From contig QEYB01001046.1 of assembly GCA_017562135.1 (NCBI GenBank), forward strand, positions 4,154,001 through 4,218,000: 64,000 bases of DNA. Reading direction: 5' to 3'. The position numbers and the translations under genes were made by a program. Every line of letters starts with the position of its first letter. Within the stretch, counting starts at the first letter, position 1. The notes beneath the pieces are model-generated. The model searched no databases and was not told where the DNA came from. It saw only the letters and a program-made list of their open reading frames with translations. Shown here piece by piece: positions 1 through 12,200 of this stretch. This DNA comes from Dipylidium caninum. Its lineage: Eukaryota > Platyhelminthes > Cestoda > Cyclophyllidea > Dipylidiidae.

Positions 1-175
1 GATGCTCCGTGCGAAAGACCGTCTCGCCGTTATTCACTCCACTTACTCACCTCGTCTTCCGCGTGTGTGCGCAGGCGCGCCCGTGTTAGTCACCGCGGAC
101 GACTGCTGGCGGGTCTCTGTGCTTTCTGCGGTGCAATCTGACGTGCAGAAAGTCCCCTCCTCTGCTCGCCGCACC

Positions 176-201
176 TTCTCCTCCTCCTCCTCCTCCTCCT
201 C
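176..201. repeat. (TCC)n microsatellite
   Basis: A pure run of about eight CTC/TCC trinucleotides inside a pyrimidine-rich tract. No coding context is recognised. Confidence 0.9.
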
Positions 202-873
202 ATTCTTTTCCTCTCTCTCTGCCCCTCTCTCTTCTCGTGTAGTAAGTCCATTTTGAAAAGTGTGCGTGGGAGAGGCTTGTCCTCAAATCGCCCCTACCCG
301 CTAAGCGCGCGAGGCAACGAGAAAACAAGTCGAAGGGGCTGGTGAGCCATAGTGATGTTCTGTCCATTATTCTGCTCATCAAAATACTTTCGGTCGTCCT
401 CGACGAGGCCTGTTGGTATTGAAGTCCACGATTTAGCAATGCAGCATACTCGACTGCCGCTGAGCCTTTCACCCAATTTTTAGCCCTCATTTTAGGGGTC
501 AAACCGGCCCTGGTCTGCTGCTTTCGCACAACTATTCCCAATAAGTCACGTCCCCGTCAAGTCGGGGAGGAGGATAGGCTGCGAGGTCGTCGAGAGAAAG
601 GGCGAGAGGAGGGGCAGGAGGGAGTGGAAGTGGAGCACGGGAGGTAAAATTTAATGACAATAGATTAACTGATGTTAAATGTGTGATGCCAACTTTACGT
701 TTAGGTGGTGGTAGGTGGAGTGCAACAACTGCCCTCGTGGAGCCTCGGACGTGTTCAAACAAGATGCCTTCATCAACTGGCAGGCGAAGCGATGATCAAT
801 TAATTTTCTCACTAAGGTGTGGCCCGGAGACCCGATTGCGGACGGGGTGGAAGTCAACTTCCGCTCACTCCTT

Positions 874-980
874 CCGCGTCCGCGTCCGCGTCCACGTCCA
901 CGTCCGCGCACCAACCATCACCTGCCCGCCAACCCACCCACCCAACCGCCGCCTCCGCCGCCTCCGCCGCCTCCGCCCGC
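874..980. repeat. CGCGTC hexamer array followed by (CCGCCT)n
   Basis: At about 874-908 a CG-rich hexamer (CGCGTC/CACGTC variants) repeats about six times. At about 947-980 a CCGCCT hexamer follows. Any translation gives Arg-Pro or polyproline dipeptides, so the apparent open frames here are repeat artefacts. Confidence 0.85.
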
Positions 981-1835
981 CCTCAGCACGTTCGTGCGCG
1001 TAATTCGGGTCTCACGAAAACGAGTGCGTCATTAAATAGCAGCGATTTGGGCGCCTAATGAGGCCACCGCCAACAAGTTTGGAGTTGCATCACCGCCTCG
1101 GAGCCACCATCGCCGCCGCCACCAGCACAGCAGAATTATCCCTTCCCCCTCAATTAGTGCACTTCTCCTCGGTGCGCCCGAGCGCATTCCCAACATCAAC
1201 TCTGGCGCCTTGGCATCAACCGTGCGGACACTGTTGGGGGAAGAACAGACGAGTCTCCTCCTGATATTACATTTAGGCTTCCGAGGCCACCTTGGAGGAC
1301 AAGAGTGGAGGAAGCGAAGTGACTGTTGTTTCGGGGATTAACGCAGTGCGGAGGCCACCTCCAGACTGTCACATCTTCGCCAGCACGGACCGTCCACGGA
1401 GCACACATAACCCGGCCCGCCCTCGTGCCCGTGCGCGGGCGAGTCACACGGATCTAGGCAAAATGTCCCTTGGTAACTTGAAGACAAAAATAGGCTGCGA
1501 TGTAGACCCATTTGGTTGGCCATTTCTTTGTAATTTGCGAGGGAGAGGAACTCGAGTCCCGCAGTCAGTGTTAGCCGAGTCTCAGGCCTCCCTGACCTGC
1601 GGGTAACAGCCGTTCGTTCCATTTCAAGATCGTGGTTCCACACTCAGGGGATAACGTCGAAGGGGCCTTCTCAAGGTGGAATTTCTACCGTTCAACTCTC
1701 ATTCGAAATGCTTTTGCACACGGTTTAGTGGACAACAAGTGGGAGGAGAGTGCGACTCCACTCTGGCACCTGGCATGCAGGACGGCGACAGGAGGCTCGA
1801 CTGCGGGTGAATGCGTCGGGCGACATCGGGGAAAA

Positions 1836-1854
1836 TGAGGAGGAGGAGGAGGAG
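1836..1854. repeat. (GAG)n microsatellite
   Basis: About six GAG/AGG trinucleotides in a row, the purine-strand counterpart of the TCC run near position 180. Confidence 0.85.
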
Positions 1855-4800
1855 CGAGATGGTTGTGTCGGGCTAGTGCGAGGACGAAAGGGAGAGGCTG
1901 TGACGGTAGCCGAAGGCTCACCAATTTCCGATGGACTGGGGCCGTTTGTCAAGACGTTCCACGCCCAGTGGCGGAGGGGCGTTGGCAGACGCGAATGCAT
2001 CAGGACCACCAAGTAGTCTTTGTAGAGGAACAGAAAATATGTACCTGTGCTGACAGACACAGAAGGGCCGTACTGGATTGTCAAATGTTGCAGGCGTTTT
2101 GCGAAAAGACCGCCAGTGTGGCAACACCAGTAAATTAAATTAGCGGCACACGGCCCCGTCACCGTAAAGTGACATGAAGAAGGGGTGCGGAATGGGCTGT
2201 CGCACGCCGTATTCGACAGGCGCAGCACTTCTTGGACTGATGGCCGTTACACCCGCCTTAGCCATCAGTCAGTCGACGCACAGATTAGTGGAAACATACA
2301 TTCTGGAGCTAAGTAGCCTCTCTTCGAAGTGACGCCGCCTCTTGTAATTCTTCTCCCACTTGAGTTTCTAACCCTCGCGAATCCCACTAACGTCCACGTT
2401 TCGGTCTTACCTCGTCAAGTGAATCGCAAAAGGTTGCCGTCCAATGCAGCGTCAATTCGTGCTAAACACCATAACACCCAACGACTCCCACATTCTTTCT
2501 GTTTTATTTCTTTCTCCAACCTAATTGTTTCTACCACTTGTCGGAAGTGGCAGCCACGATTTCGGGCGGAGGACAGAGGCGGGGGTCGCGAACGCTTCCT
2601 ATTAATAAAGGCGCTTTACCGGGCGTAGATGGGCGGAGGAGAGGCTTCTGGACGCAGTGGGCCAAATTAATGCCACTGATTGCCCATCAGGACGTGCGCG
2701 GTGACGATGGGCAGGCAATTGTCCGCAGGAAGGCTTGCTGCCGCGACAGCGTCACTGTTCGCGGATTAGGCGTGTTGGAGGCATTCAGTGATATTCCGCG
2801 ACGCAAATGCCAGCGATCCGATGCCGTGCTTGTCCCACGGCACTGGCGGCTTGAAGGAAGGATAATAGCCTTGACATGCTGCCAACAGCTCTCGCGTCTG
2901 ACTCCGAGGGATCAGTGAGCCGAAAAGATGCAATTTACGCAAATTAGGGAGCTACTGGATCGTCACCCCTGCGTTGGGATTCATTACAAAGGCGATTACA
3001 GGGTCTTAGTCTCCTCAAAGAGGAATGTAACTCGGTCGAATTGCCCACAAGGGACACCCTTTTTACCAAATGGACTTGTTTTTCCACATGAAGAAAACTA
3101 GGCGGTTTTAAAATCCCTCATCCGACACGCAGAGGGCCTAGTCACGCGGAGTAATTACTGCAGTCTTAATTACGCCTTTTCCAGGTCTGTTCGCGTGTGG
3201 CACACTAAAGACGTGGCTTGAGGCTAAGAGCTCTGAGGAACAACGGGACGTGCAGTTGAGTTGCCCCTTTAAAAGCGCACATTCTTAAACCCAGGGCTCC
3301 GTCCTCGAGCACGGGCCAAGAAAAATAAGTTCTCGTACGCGCCTCAACTATCTCCACAGCAGAGCGCCTCTCGGCCGAGAGACCACGAGCGACTCAGGCT
3401 TCTTCCTGTCCGCGCTGCAGTGGACTGGGGGCAGCCACAACCGCCCGGTCGGGGATAAAGGCGAGGGGGCGGAAGTAGATGCGGCTAAGATAACTCTCCC
3501 CCGTGCAGGTGCGACAAGCCCTGCTTCCACGAACGAGCATGTCGAATGCGGACCTCTCAAATGTGCGGTGCCTTCTTCACTTAGGGAGCGCAGAAGTCAA
3601 AGAGCCACCTCACGCGGGCCAGACAGTAGGAGAGGAGATTCGGCTTGATCACCGGCTTCCGGCCCTCCCCCCCCGGAACCCCACCGACCTCGCACCTGAC
3701 ATCTCCAGCCAGCTCCATTCTCAACGGGTCTGCTTCCCGGTAAGTCTTCACCAATTCGTATGTAAAGTGCGAATGTCTCAAATAAAAATCTTTTATCATA
3801 TCTGGCAATAATGAAGAAATGCGGATCGTTTGCACGGAGTTAGAGAGGATCCGGTGAGGAAAAACGGCGATGGCAGTGATTCATTATAGTAAATGCCTTC
3901 GGTGATAATTATGGGCAAATTTGGGCATATAGGGAAAGGACGCAGCCAAAAGGTTAACAGGGCCCTACTTAAGCTACAAAGCCCTACCTTTCCTGAACAC
4001 TTTACTCGGAAACACGACGGGATGGCAAAGAAGTTGCTGCGCGGGCTGCATCAGCAAATTATTAAGGGCAAGGATGGGCGATTTTTTCAGACGCCTCTCC
4101 ATCGCTCGGTCTGAGCTCCTCCCACGAAGGAGAATAATTTGAAGTAGGCAGAAAAGGTGCCGAGAGCACAGCTGAAGTCGCACGTCGCCATGAAGTCGGG
4201 CCTTAGCGCTTATATGAGGCGAGCGAACAGGTTCACTAGACCGAGTTATGCGCCCATAGGGGAGAGGGGAAGAAGGAGGGGCTCGGTAATGCCCCTCTCT
4301 TTCAAGCAGGGCTTTCGGGCGTCCAGAGTGATTTACGCGCGGCCCAATTGAAGGACGGCTTCATTTCCGGCGATGTGGGCTCAAAGCGGTGGTTCCATCA
4401 CTCTCCGCTCCGACATATTTCTTGCGAGGATGTGTCCCGGCAATCCGGTCACACCCACCGGGCACACTCGCTCTGTAGGTCAACGGATGGTTTTACCACC
4501 GGTCTAACCGAATCTATACAGCGTCTGTGGCTTTATTCGCAGCTTAGAAGGTGCCATGCCCACCCTGGCGCAGCAGCGGGGGATTGAGCAAGAACCCTTC
4601 CCGTGGAAGGTCTGTGACCGACAAGAACATTCGGCATTCTGTGGTTTCTAAATGTTTATTCTTTGAAAGAACGGCCTCCTGGTTTCTCCTAACTGCTTCC
4701 GTGATCTCACAGGACATGTATCATCGCAGAACACAGGAAGACATACATGGAAACCTTTCGCCGTCTGACAGCGTATAACTTAATTATTGCGCTTAGCCTT

Positions 4801-4888
4801 GAATCCTCCTTCTTTTGCACAATTTTATCCTCCTCTCATCATCTTCGGTTAACTCTTTTGCCCGCACAGACGCAGCTGCTCCACGGCG

Positions 4889-4921
4889 AGGGGGGGAGGG
4901 GAGGGGAGGGGGGGGGGCGGG
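4889..4921 (+). repeat. G-run tract with G-quadruplex pattern
   Basis: Runs of 7, 4, 4 and about 10 G separated by single A residues satisfy the simple four-G-run quadruplex pattern on the + strand. No gene model is adjacent. Confidence 0.8.
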
Positions 4922-6107
4922 AGACCACGAGGGCGGAAATATTTTGCATAACTGGGCGAATGCCCGACAGAGGGCAAGAAGACGGAGGCGGAGCCCCTCC
5001 GGCGAATGACAGAATGGCATCACCCATTAGTGTGTGTCATTTGGTTAAGACACTCCGGTAAAAGGGAGTACTTGTGCTGAAGGGATATTTTGCGATGTTT
5101 GTGCATTTGCCACGGTAATACCCTCACCCCATTCCTACTCTGTCACTGAGAGTGCGTAGCCTGAATTCCACCCGCTTGGCTGTGGTGCAGGAAGCTACGG
5201 TGTTGTTTACCTTATCTCAGTTCGAGTGCGGAACCATCGTAGCCGTTGGAGCTCGCAGTGTGGCCTCGTGAGCGGAAAGCGTGGGCTTTTGGCTAACTTC
5301 GGCTCCACCCGTCGTTCCGGGGCTCGAGGTGCTGGTTTGCCGAGGCTTGACCTGAGGCTCACGCCCTTTGCCATGGAGTTCCTCGATATACCAATTGACC
5401 ACACTTAAAAAAGTGGTTCAGGTCAAGCTTCCGCAAAATCCGAAAGTGCAACAATCCGCTTCACCTGACTATGGCACTGCCGTACTACACCATTCCACTG
5501 GGTGGCACAGGTGACCGGCCTCGTCTCGACTGCCTTTTCGACCGTCAAAGCGGGTTCTGCAACGTGCAAACGCGAGCCTGCGACCACCGCGGCGACGCCG
5601 CATCGCACGGACTGCCACGGCCCCGTCGGCTCTTTCGCCTTCTGGCAGCCATTCGCTTAAAATTCACGCTCGGCGGAGGTAAACGTCAGCTTCGACTATT
5701 TAAAAGATTGTGGTTAAAGCGGGTTAAGGGAAGATTATAGGGAAGAGACATCCTCCACGAACTCCTAACACCAGAGTAAGTGAAAGGCCAGCTAGGGAAC
5801 CTTGAGGAGTGATGGCGCAATGCCAAATGTCAAGTCTGCGTACAGGCGGGTCGACAGTGGCTAGGAGACGCCATTTAAGTGGGCCGTCGCAGAATTTGTG
5901 GAATGAAAGTACGCGTCGTCAGAAGTGGATGATTCGGGGTCTGCTGATAGGGACCGCCAAAACACTTGCATCTGGAGAAGTGAAAGGTGTTCAGGAGAAG
6001 GCAAAGACATGAAAACCAGAGCTCTCCTTATTCCCCTGTCTGTGTGACTGCCCCCATTAGCCCGAGCCCTTGCCGTGCTGCGGGGTTTGTGCTGTCTTCG
6101 GGCTGGG

Positions 6108-6122
6108 CAGCAGCAGCAGCAG
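6108..6122. repeat. (CAG)n microsatellite
   Basis: Five consecutive CAG units, followed by a GC-rich stretch. No supported coding frame contains it. Confidence 0.85.
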
Positions 6123-7718
6123 TGGCGCAGACGACTTCCGGCAGCAGGCGGTGCATGCGCTACCCGCGGAGGGCGACGAGTCAGGACCCAGACCCCGTGT
6201 CGTCGACCGGAGGCCGCTCTGGTTCGCGGGGGACCCAGAGCCGCTCACAGTCGCGAAATGCGCACTGGCCCTCCTGCTCCGACGCAGAGCCCACACAAGT
6301 GTACTGCACACAGCCGTCGTGGATGAGCCCTTCCACCGTAGCAGCGGCGAATTTGCGGGTCTGTGGGAACGCGCCCATGTGAGTGGACGTTTTCGGAGGT
6401 AAAACGAAACCGCACTTGAAGTATACCAACCCGAAGGAATGTTTTATCATTAGGTAGGAACTTTAAGCGCATCCTCACAATATTCACCGTAGCACCTAAC
6501 GTTAGGATCTTTTTGCAATGATTTTGGCAAAGAAAGCCATTATCCTGACTGTTATTGAGACCACATGTTCGCCTCAGCTGAACACTGGTTTTGCAGTCGC
6601 CTGAAGGCGGAATGCAGCATAACGAGAAGGGGGGATATTAGACAATTCCCGAGGGTGCTGGCCACGCTTCGGGCTTTGCATGCCCACAGGAGCGCAGGCG
6701 CAGGGGACGGCTGCTGGCAAGACTGCCTCGGCCCCAGGCGGCCTCTCCGCTTGGCTTGAGAGCCCTCGACACCTCGGGTCTTCCGAGACGTTGTCAGCAC
6801 TAACTGAAGAAGAGCATCTTTTGCTCATTGGCCTCCTCATTATTTAGTCTGCGATGCATATGTGAAGGATGGCACAATATTGCACAAAATTTAGCGTCAG
6901 GTGAACTCCTCTGACGAACAAATAAGGAAGAAATGCAGGACCAGGCGCCCGATGCATTGACATCGGTGTGACAACATGGCGGTTTGTGTTACACAGAAGA
7001 GATAGGTGGACACATAGCCGCCAGCTGATCACCTCCCATCCTTCAGCGCCGCAACTTTCAATCCTCGTGCTGTGTGACCTCCTCGAGCTCGCCAGCTCGC
7101 GCTCAGCCTTTCCAAAAACTGCCTCACCGAGCACGTACACATTTGCCGTACTTTGCGGAGAATAAGGTGTCTGTGAAAGTTCAGTGGTGATTGGGTGGTG
7201 TTAATTTACCATACGACAGGATAATTTCATAATTACGCAGCCCCTAGAGGAAGCGGGAGAGTCGAAGACGTGGTTGTCGCGTCACCGGTGTTTGCATTTG
7301 ACACCCTCCTGTTGGTGGAGCACGTGTGCCCCATAAAAGCACACGGTGAGGAGCGGAAGAGGGGTGGGCGGGGGCAGAGGGGGGTGGGGCAGGTCATGAT
7401 GTAGCACTGCTCTGCCCCACCCTGTTTGGCACGACGACCTGAGAAAAGGCGTTTTCCACTGCCTGCGATGGGCACTGCCGCTCGCATGTCATCGGCCGCA
7501 TGACTCACCTCGCCTCCACCGCCGCCGGCGACCGGGCCGGCCGAGGCAGTCGGCGGCAGAACGCCACAGGCCGCCGCACTGCTGACGGCCTTCCCTCCGG
7601 AAGGCAGACAGGCAGGCAGGCGAGGCAGCCCTTCCTCCATTGCTGCCACTCAATGCAACTGCCAGCGCAATCGTCAATACGAGTTCTCTATTTTTTACGG
7701 GCGGGCGATGGGAAACGA

Positions 7719-7745
7719 GGAGGGGATGGGGGGAGGGAGGGGGGT
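7719..7745 (+). repeat. G-run tract
   Basis: Several runs of three to six G separated by A or AT give a second quadruplex-compatible tract on the + strand in the gene-free region. Confidence 0.75.
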
Positions 7746-9049
7746 AATGAAAGAAGAGCTAAAGCAATTAAAACAACTGACACCCACACACGTATGTATG
7801 TCGATTTGATTTGAAGCTGCGAACCAGACACATATGCCGGAGTAAATACCATTCTTAATTTCAGAAAACGGTATTTGAAAATCTAAATGATGTGAACTGC
7901 ACTCTCGCAGGCTCACTGCGAACGCTGTAACGACAAGGCCGACAGCGTCGTCAACTAAGCTAAGCTCAGGCCTTCCTTTCCCGGCCTGACCATTAGGAGC
8001 GGACATCTTCAGAAGGAAGAAGCATTTGCCAAGAGCTGCTTTATCGTGTTTAAGCTGGTCTCGAGAACACCATTAACAGTTAGCACGCAAATTAACTGCT
8101 TTCGGAATGCAAACGGCACACTTCTTCGCAAAGGTTATGCACCCCATGCAAACCACCGGGAGGCGGGTCAAACTCCATTGGTTAACAGCGCTATTCAATC
8201 ACCATGTCAATAGCGGAGTGCGTGCTTCATAAGCCCACATCATCGTAAAACACCGTCAGCTAAAGCGTTAAAAGGGAACTGCTATATCGTGCTATTTGTG
8301 GTTTACACGTCACTTGTCCGACGTTGAAGGGTGCGTTAACAGGTAAATTGCGATTAGAAGGTAAATGTAAGAGAATCGCTTTCTGTTGGCGGTTGGACGA
8401 CTTTAATCGAGAATTACAGCGCTATGAATGTCACTCCTTCGTAGGGAAGATAGTCGAGTGAAATGGTGCCCCGAACAGCCCGTGGATGCTTTTAGCAATT
8501 CGACCGAGGGCACACACGTGAACGATTTTATGACATGCAGTCGCCGGTTGATCGAGTTTGTAGGCACAGGTGGAGTGATAACTCGAGTGGCAATAATGAC
8601 TGCTGTTTGGCACATGTTTCGTTAAGTGCTGCGGAAGGTCGCCTCGTTAGTGTTAACTTCGTTAAAGCCAGCGCATTTAGCTGGAGGGAGGCATGATATA
8701 AGTCAGAATTTGCTCACCCGCGACAACAAGCCTTCTAGTGAAAGGGTATATAAAGTGACGGGTATGCTATGTAACTTTACGAAGAGGAGTATTATATGCT
8801 GTGGCGTAAAGGGGCAAAACAAATTACTGATGGGAAAGAGGGGCAGGAGTTGCACGACTTACAAAACGCTGACGACATCGACTGGCACAGCGCCGGTTAT
8901 ATTCCGAGGGCGAGAAGGAGGTGAAGGGGTTCTTCTACCTCGAGCCAGGCGGCAATGCGGTAACAAGCCGGGGTAGCCCTGTGAGCAGCTCTTGTTCAGT
9001 CTACGAGCGAATGCCTCCGCGGCAGCCAATCAGGCGGTCCGAGGGTACC

Positions 9050-9094
9050 AGTGGCGCACGCACGTGCGCACGTGCGTGCTTGCGTGCGTGCGCT
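9050..9094. repeat. Alternating purine-pyrimidine tract with two CACGTG palindromes
   Basis: A stretch of GCGCACGCACGTG-type alternation carries CACGTG at 9061-9066 and again at 9069-9074, and continues as TGCGTGC repeats. A CCAAT sequence lies upstream at about 9026-9030. The composition favours left-handed DNA and matches canonical E-box palindromes. Function is unknown. Confidence 0.7.
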
Positions 9095-9181
9095 AAGGCG
9101 GCAGCGCCCGTCCTCCGACCCACTCGCCTCATCCAATAACGATTAACAGATGCTACTGGCGGAGCATCGACATCACCAAAA

Positions 9182-9290
9182 TGCCTCCTCATGCTCCTCC
9201 ACCTCCTTCACCACCACCACCACCACCACCACCTCCTCCTCCTCCTCCTCCTCCTTCACCTTCACCTTCTCCTCTTCCTACTCTTCACTG
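9182..9290. repeat. Compound (CAC)n(CTC)n microsatellite
   Basis: A run of about eight CAC units (about 9209-9232) passes directly into about eight CTC units, then TTCACC and TTCTCC variants. Translated it gives poly-His, poly-Thr or poly-Leu, so the open frames across it are not evidence of a gene. Confidence 0.9.
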
Positions 9291-12200
9291 CCCTCCCTGA
9301 CAGACACAATTCCGCTTACAACAGCCCCACCTGTCCACCACCCAAGTGGAGCGTTGTGACGTGCAGTCAAAATAGGGTTTCACCACATTTCGACATGCGT
9401 TACACGTGTCCAATGATCTGTGCCACTGCAATCCAAACTTTCACTTGAGTCACAGAACTACATGAGCTTATACACGGATCCTCGTAGATTTTAGCAAAGG
9501 ACACACCACTACGAAACGCCATTACGTGGGGCACAGGTCACAAGTGCGGGATTCGCTCACCACCCCGCGGAAATTATCCCAGCACAAACATTACATGCGA
9601 ATCTGCAGGCTGCATGGACTAACGGGTGTGGCCAGGGTGAACAGGACAAGGGGAGGGAAAAGGGAACTCGATACTCCCGCGGACGCGGCTTCTAAACCAT
9701 CGGTTGAAAGTACCTTTCCCGACAATAGGGACCAGCGTATATGTAGGATTCTGAAAAGCAGTATTCCACCATCTTTTCGGCAATCGGGAAGTCTTGTTTT
9801 ACTGCAGCGGCAACCACGGGTTTTTTGCATTGGCTGCTTTTCAAAGATTACTTGAGTAAAGCCATACCTGAAGATGTGAGTTTAATTGTCACCTTTCACA
9901 ACGGTGGCAGTTAGAGCTGTGGCAGGATAATTAATGCCAAGGAGGGGCTCTGCCACGGCTGGACGTGATATAATACCGTCTGCGCTCGGATGGCCGCCAA
10001 GTTAGTTGGCGTTTGCTGCCATGGTGATAGTCTAATTTCCCCAAAACTGCCATAGTAACAACCGTTCTGGGCCTTTGTGTCGATGAGCGGTAAATGTCGG
10101 CCAGGTAGGCGCTCTCACTGGGATGCAGTCGAAAAGGCAAGAGTGTGGCGGACGGCCGCCGCGACTGGTAGCCATGAGCAGGGAGTCCGCATAAAGCGGA
10201 GCATATGCTCGACTAGAGATATAAAATGCTTAGATAATTGCAAAGAAGACAGTGACCAGACAGAAGACCCGACTCGAGGGGGCGAGTGCGAGGACAGGTC
10301 CGTCGCGACGGGTGGAGGGGAGAGGCGCTGCAGCTAACCACCGCGGTGTCCATTCACTCCACTCGGAGGACTGCAGGCGTGAATTCACACTTTCCTTCCG
10401 CTGTGGCCCAGAAAAACCCGCTAAAATTTGTGCAACACTCGCCTTGACGAGTAAACTTGAAGGAAGGAGCATCAGTGTTATCGAGACGCATTACAGTTTC
10501 AGTAGAATGAGGTCCTTTGGCCCAAGGGTGTTGGGTCGAATGAACAGATGATGGAGAATCCTCGCATTTCGTCGATGTGCGTATTCACTAATGTTTGGGT
10601 TGTTTGAGGCTTTCTACAGGCGGTCACCCTTGTAATCTCCACATTCAACGGGCAGGCGTCAGAACACCCTCTTTCGAGGCCATGAGTGCCTGACATCGGC
10701 TCAGTATCATGTTTAGAGGAGACGGCGACGGCGACAAATCAGGAGGAAATGGTTGTGACTGGAACTGGGCGTGATGGACGCCTCTCTGTCCAGACTGGCC
10801 AGCTCCACCTGTTCGGGCAGTTAAATAATTCACCGCGTGCACATGTTTTTCGAGGTAACCAGCCTATTGCGGTGTGCGCACTTCTCCACTCCCAAGGGCA
10901 GACAGGCAGGAGGACGACGTCAAGCCAAACCGAGAGCAGTGCATTTTGCCTGCTTTGGCACCGGTGAGGCGGGGAGGCGTTGGCTTGGATTTGGCTCAAA
11001 CCCCCTCGAGGTAAAATGGCAGTGAAGGGCAACTCGGCTCTGCTCGCCTTGGCATGCCATCTGGGAGGCAGTGCAGATTTAATCTCCAGCACTCTTAGCA
11101 GTTGGTATCTAACCTCCAGCAAGGCAATAAAAAGGGGGCGTGTCTCGGTTGCAGGCCCGAGGGGTCCAGTTGTTCCATGGCCCCTCGACTATTCGCCTCC
11201 AACCTCTCCACCCCTTCTGATGGAAGGTGGCTTTGTCGTAAAGTAATCGAGAATGTGATTTATTTAAAGGTCGAAATCTGTCAGAAACCTGTGCTCCTCG
11301 TGCTGTCCCGCTGGACTGGAAGAGTTGGCACTAGTTGATGATAAGACCAGGCTCTTGTTCTCAGCCCCTGTCACCACATATATTTTCAGGGGAGGAAAAG
11401 TGCCAGACACTCTTGTTACTATTGCGGGCTACGGGGAAGGAGAAATAAAAGTCGGTGGCGGCGGAGAGGATTCAATCCTTCCTGCCTCCCTCAAAAGTGG
11501 AAGTGTCAGTGCAGGTCGCCAAATCGCCGTCTCTCTCACGAGGCATTGCGTTCTTGGTGGTCGGTCTCAATGAAATCTACTCGTGTAGCGAAAAGGTGGG
11601 GGCGTGTTGCACATTATTTAAGGCGCACTACAATGTGCGAGAGGGGCGACAGCGAGGACAAAAGAGGCGTGTAGAGAGAAGTGGGGGGTTAACCGAGTCT
11701 CAATCGTTCGGTACGAGGCCGCACAGTCATGGACGAGCCAAATGGGGGTTGCCTTCCACACCTGGAGACGCCAGCATCCAACCGCGCCTAGTTTGGTGTC
11801 TCTGCTGAGGCGACGAGGGCGTGGACGCCTCGAGAGAAAGCGTAATCCTCCAAAATGGGACTCTTGGGCATAAAGGATACAATCACGCATCTCGTCTTCT
11901 TCCCCCCGTAGCCCCTTTTAATTTGGCCCGGTGAGTTAGGCGGAGTGCTGGCATCTGTGTTTATCCGAGAGGGGAGGACACTCCAATCTCCCCACTCCTC
12001 CCCACCCCCCGGTTTTACACCGCTGACTGAAATCAGACACTGTAATAATAATGTAAATAAATATCTGGCGTTAAAAGATATGCCTACCATAAAATGCCTC
12101 AGCAGAGGGGATTGATAACTGACAAAGCTGCACCCATGAGAGACCGACTCCAAGGCTGTCATCTGCCAGGTCGAAAGGTAGGCCGCTGGCCGAAGGCGCC

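Noticed and set aside
9150..9448. Open frames with poly-His, poly-Thr or poly-Leu
   Set aside because: They are translations of the compound CAC/CTC microsatellite in different frames.
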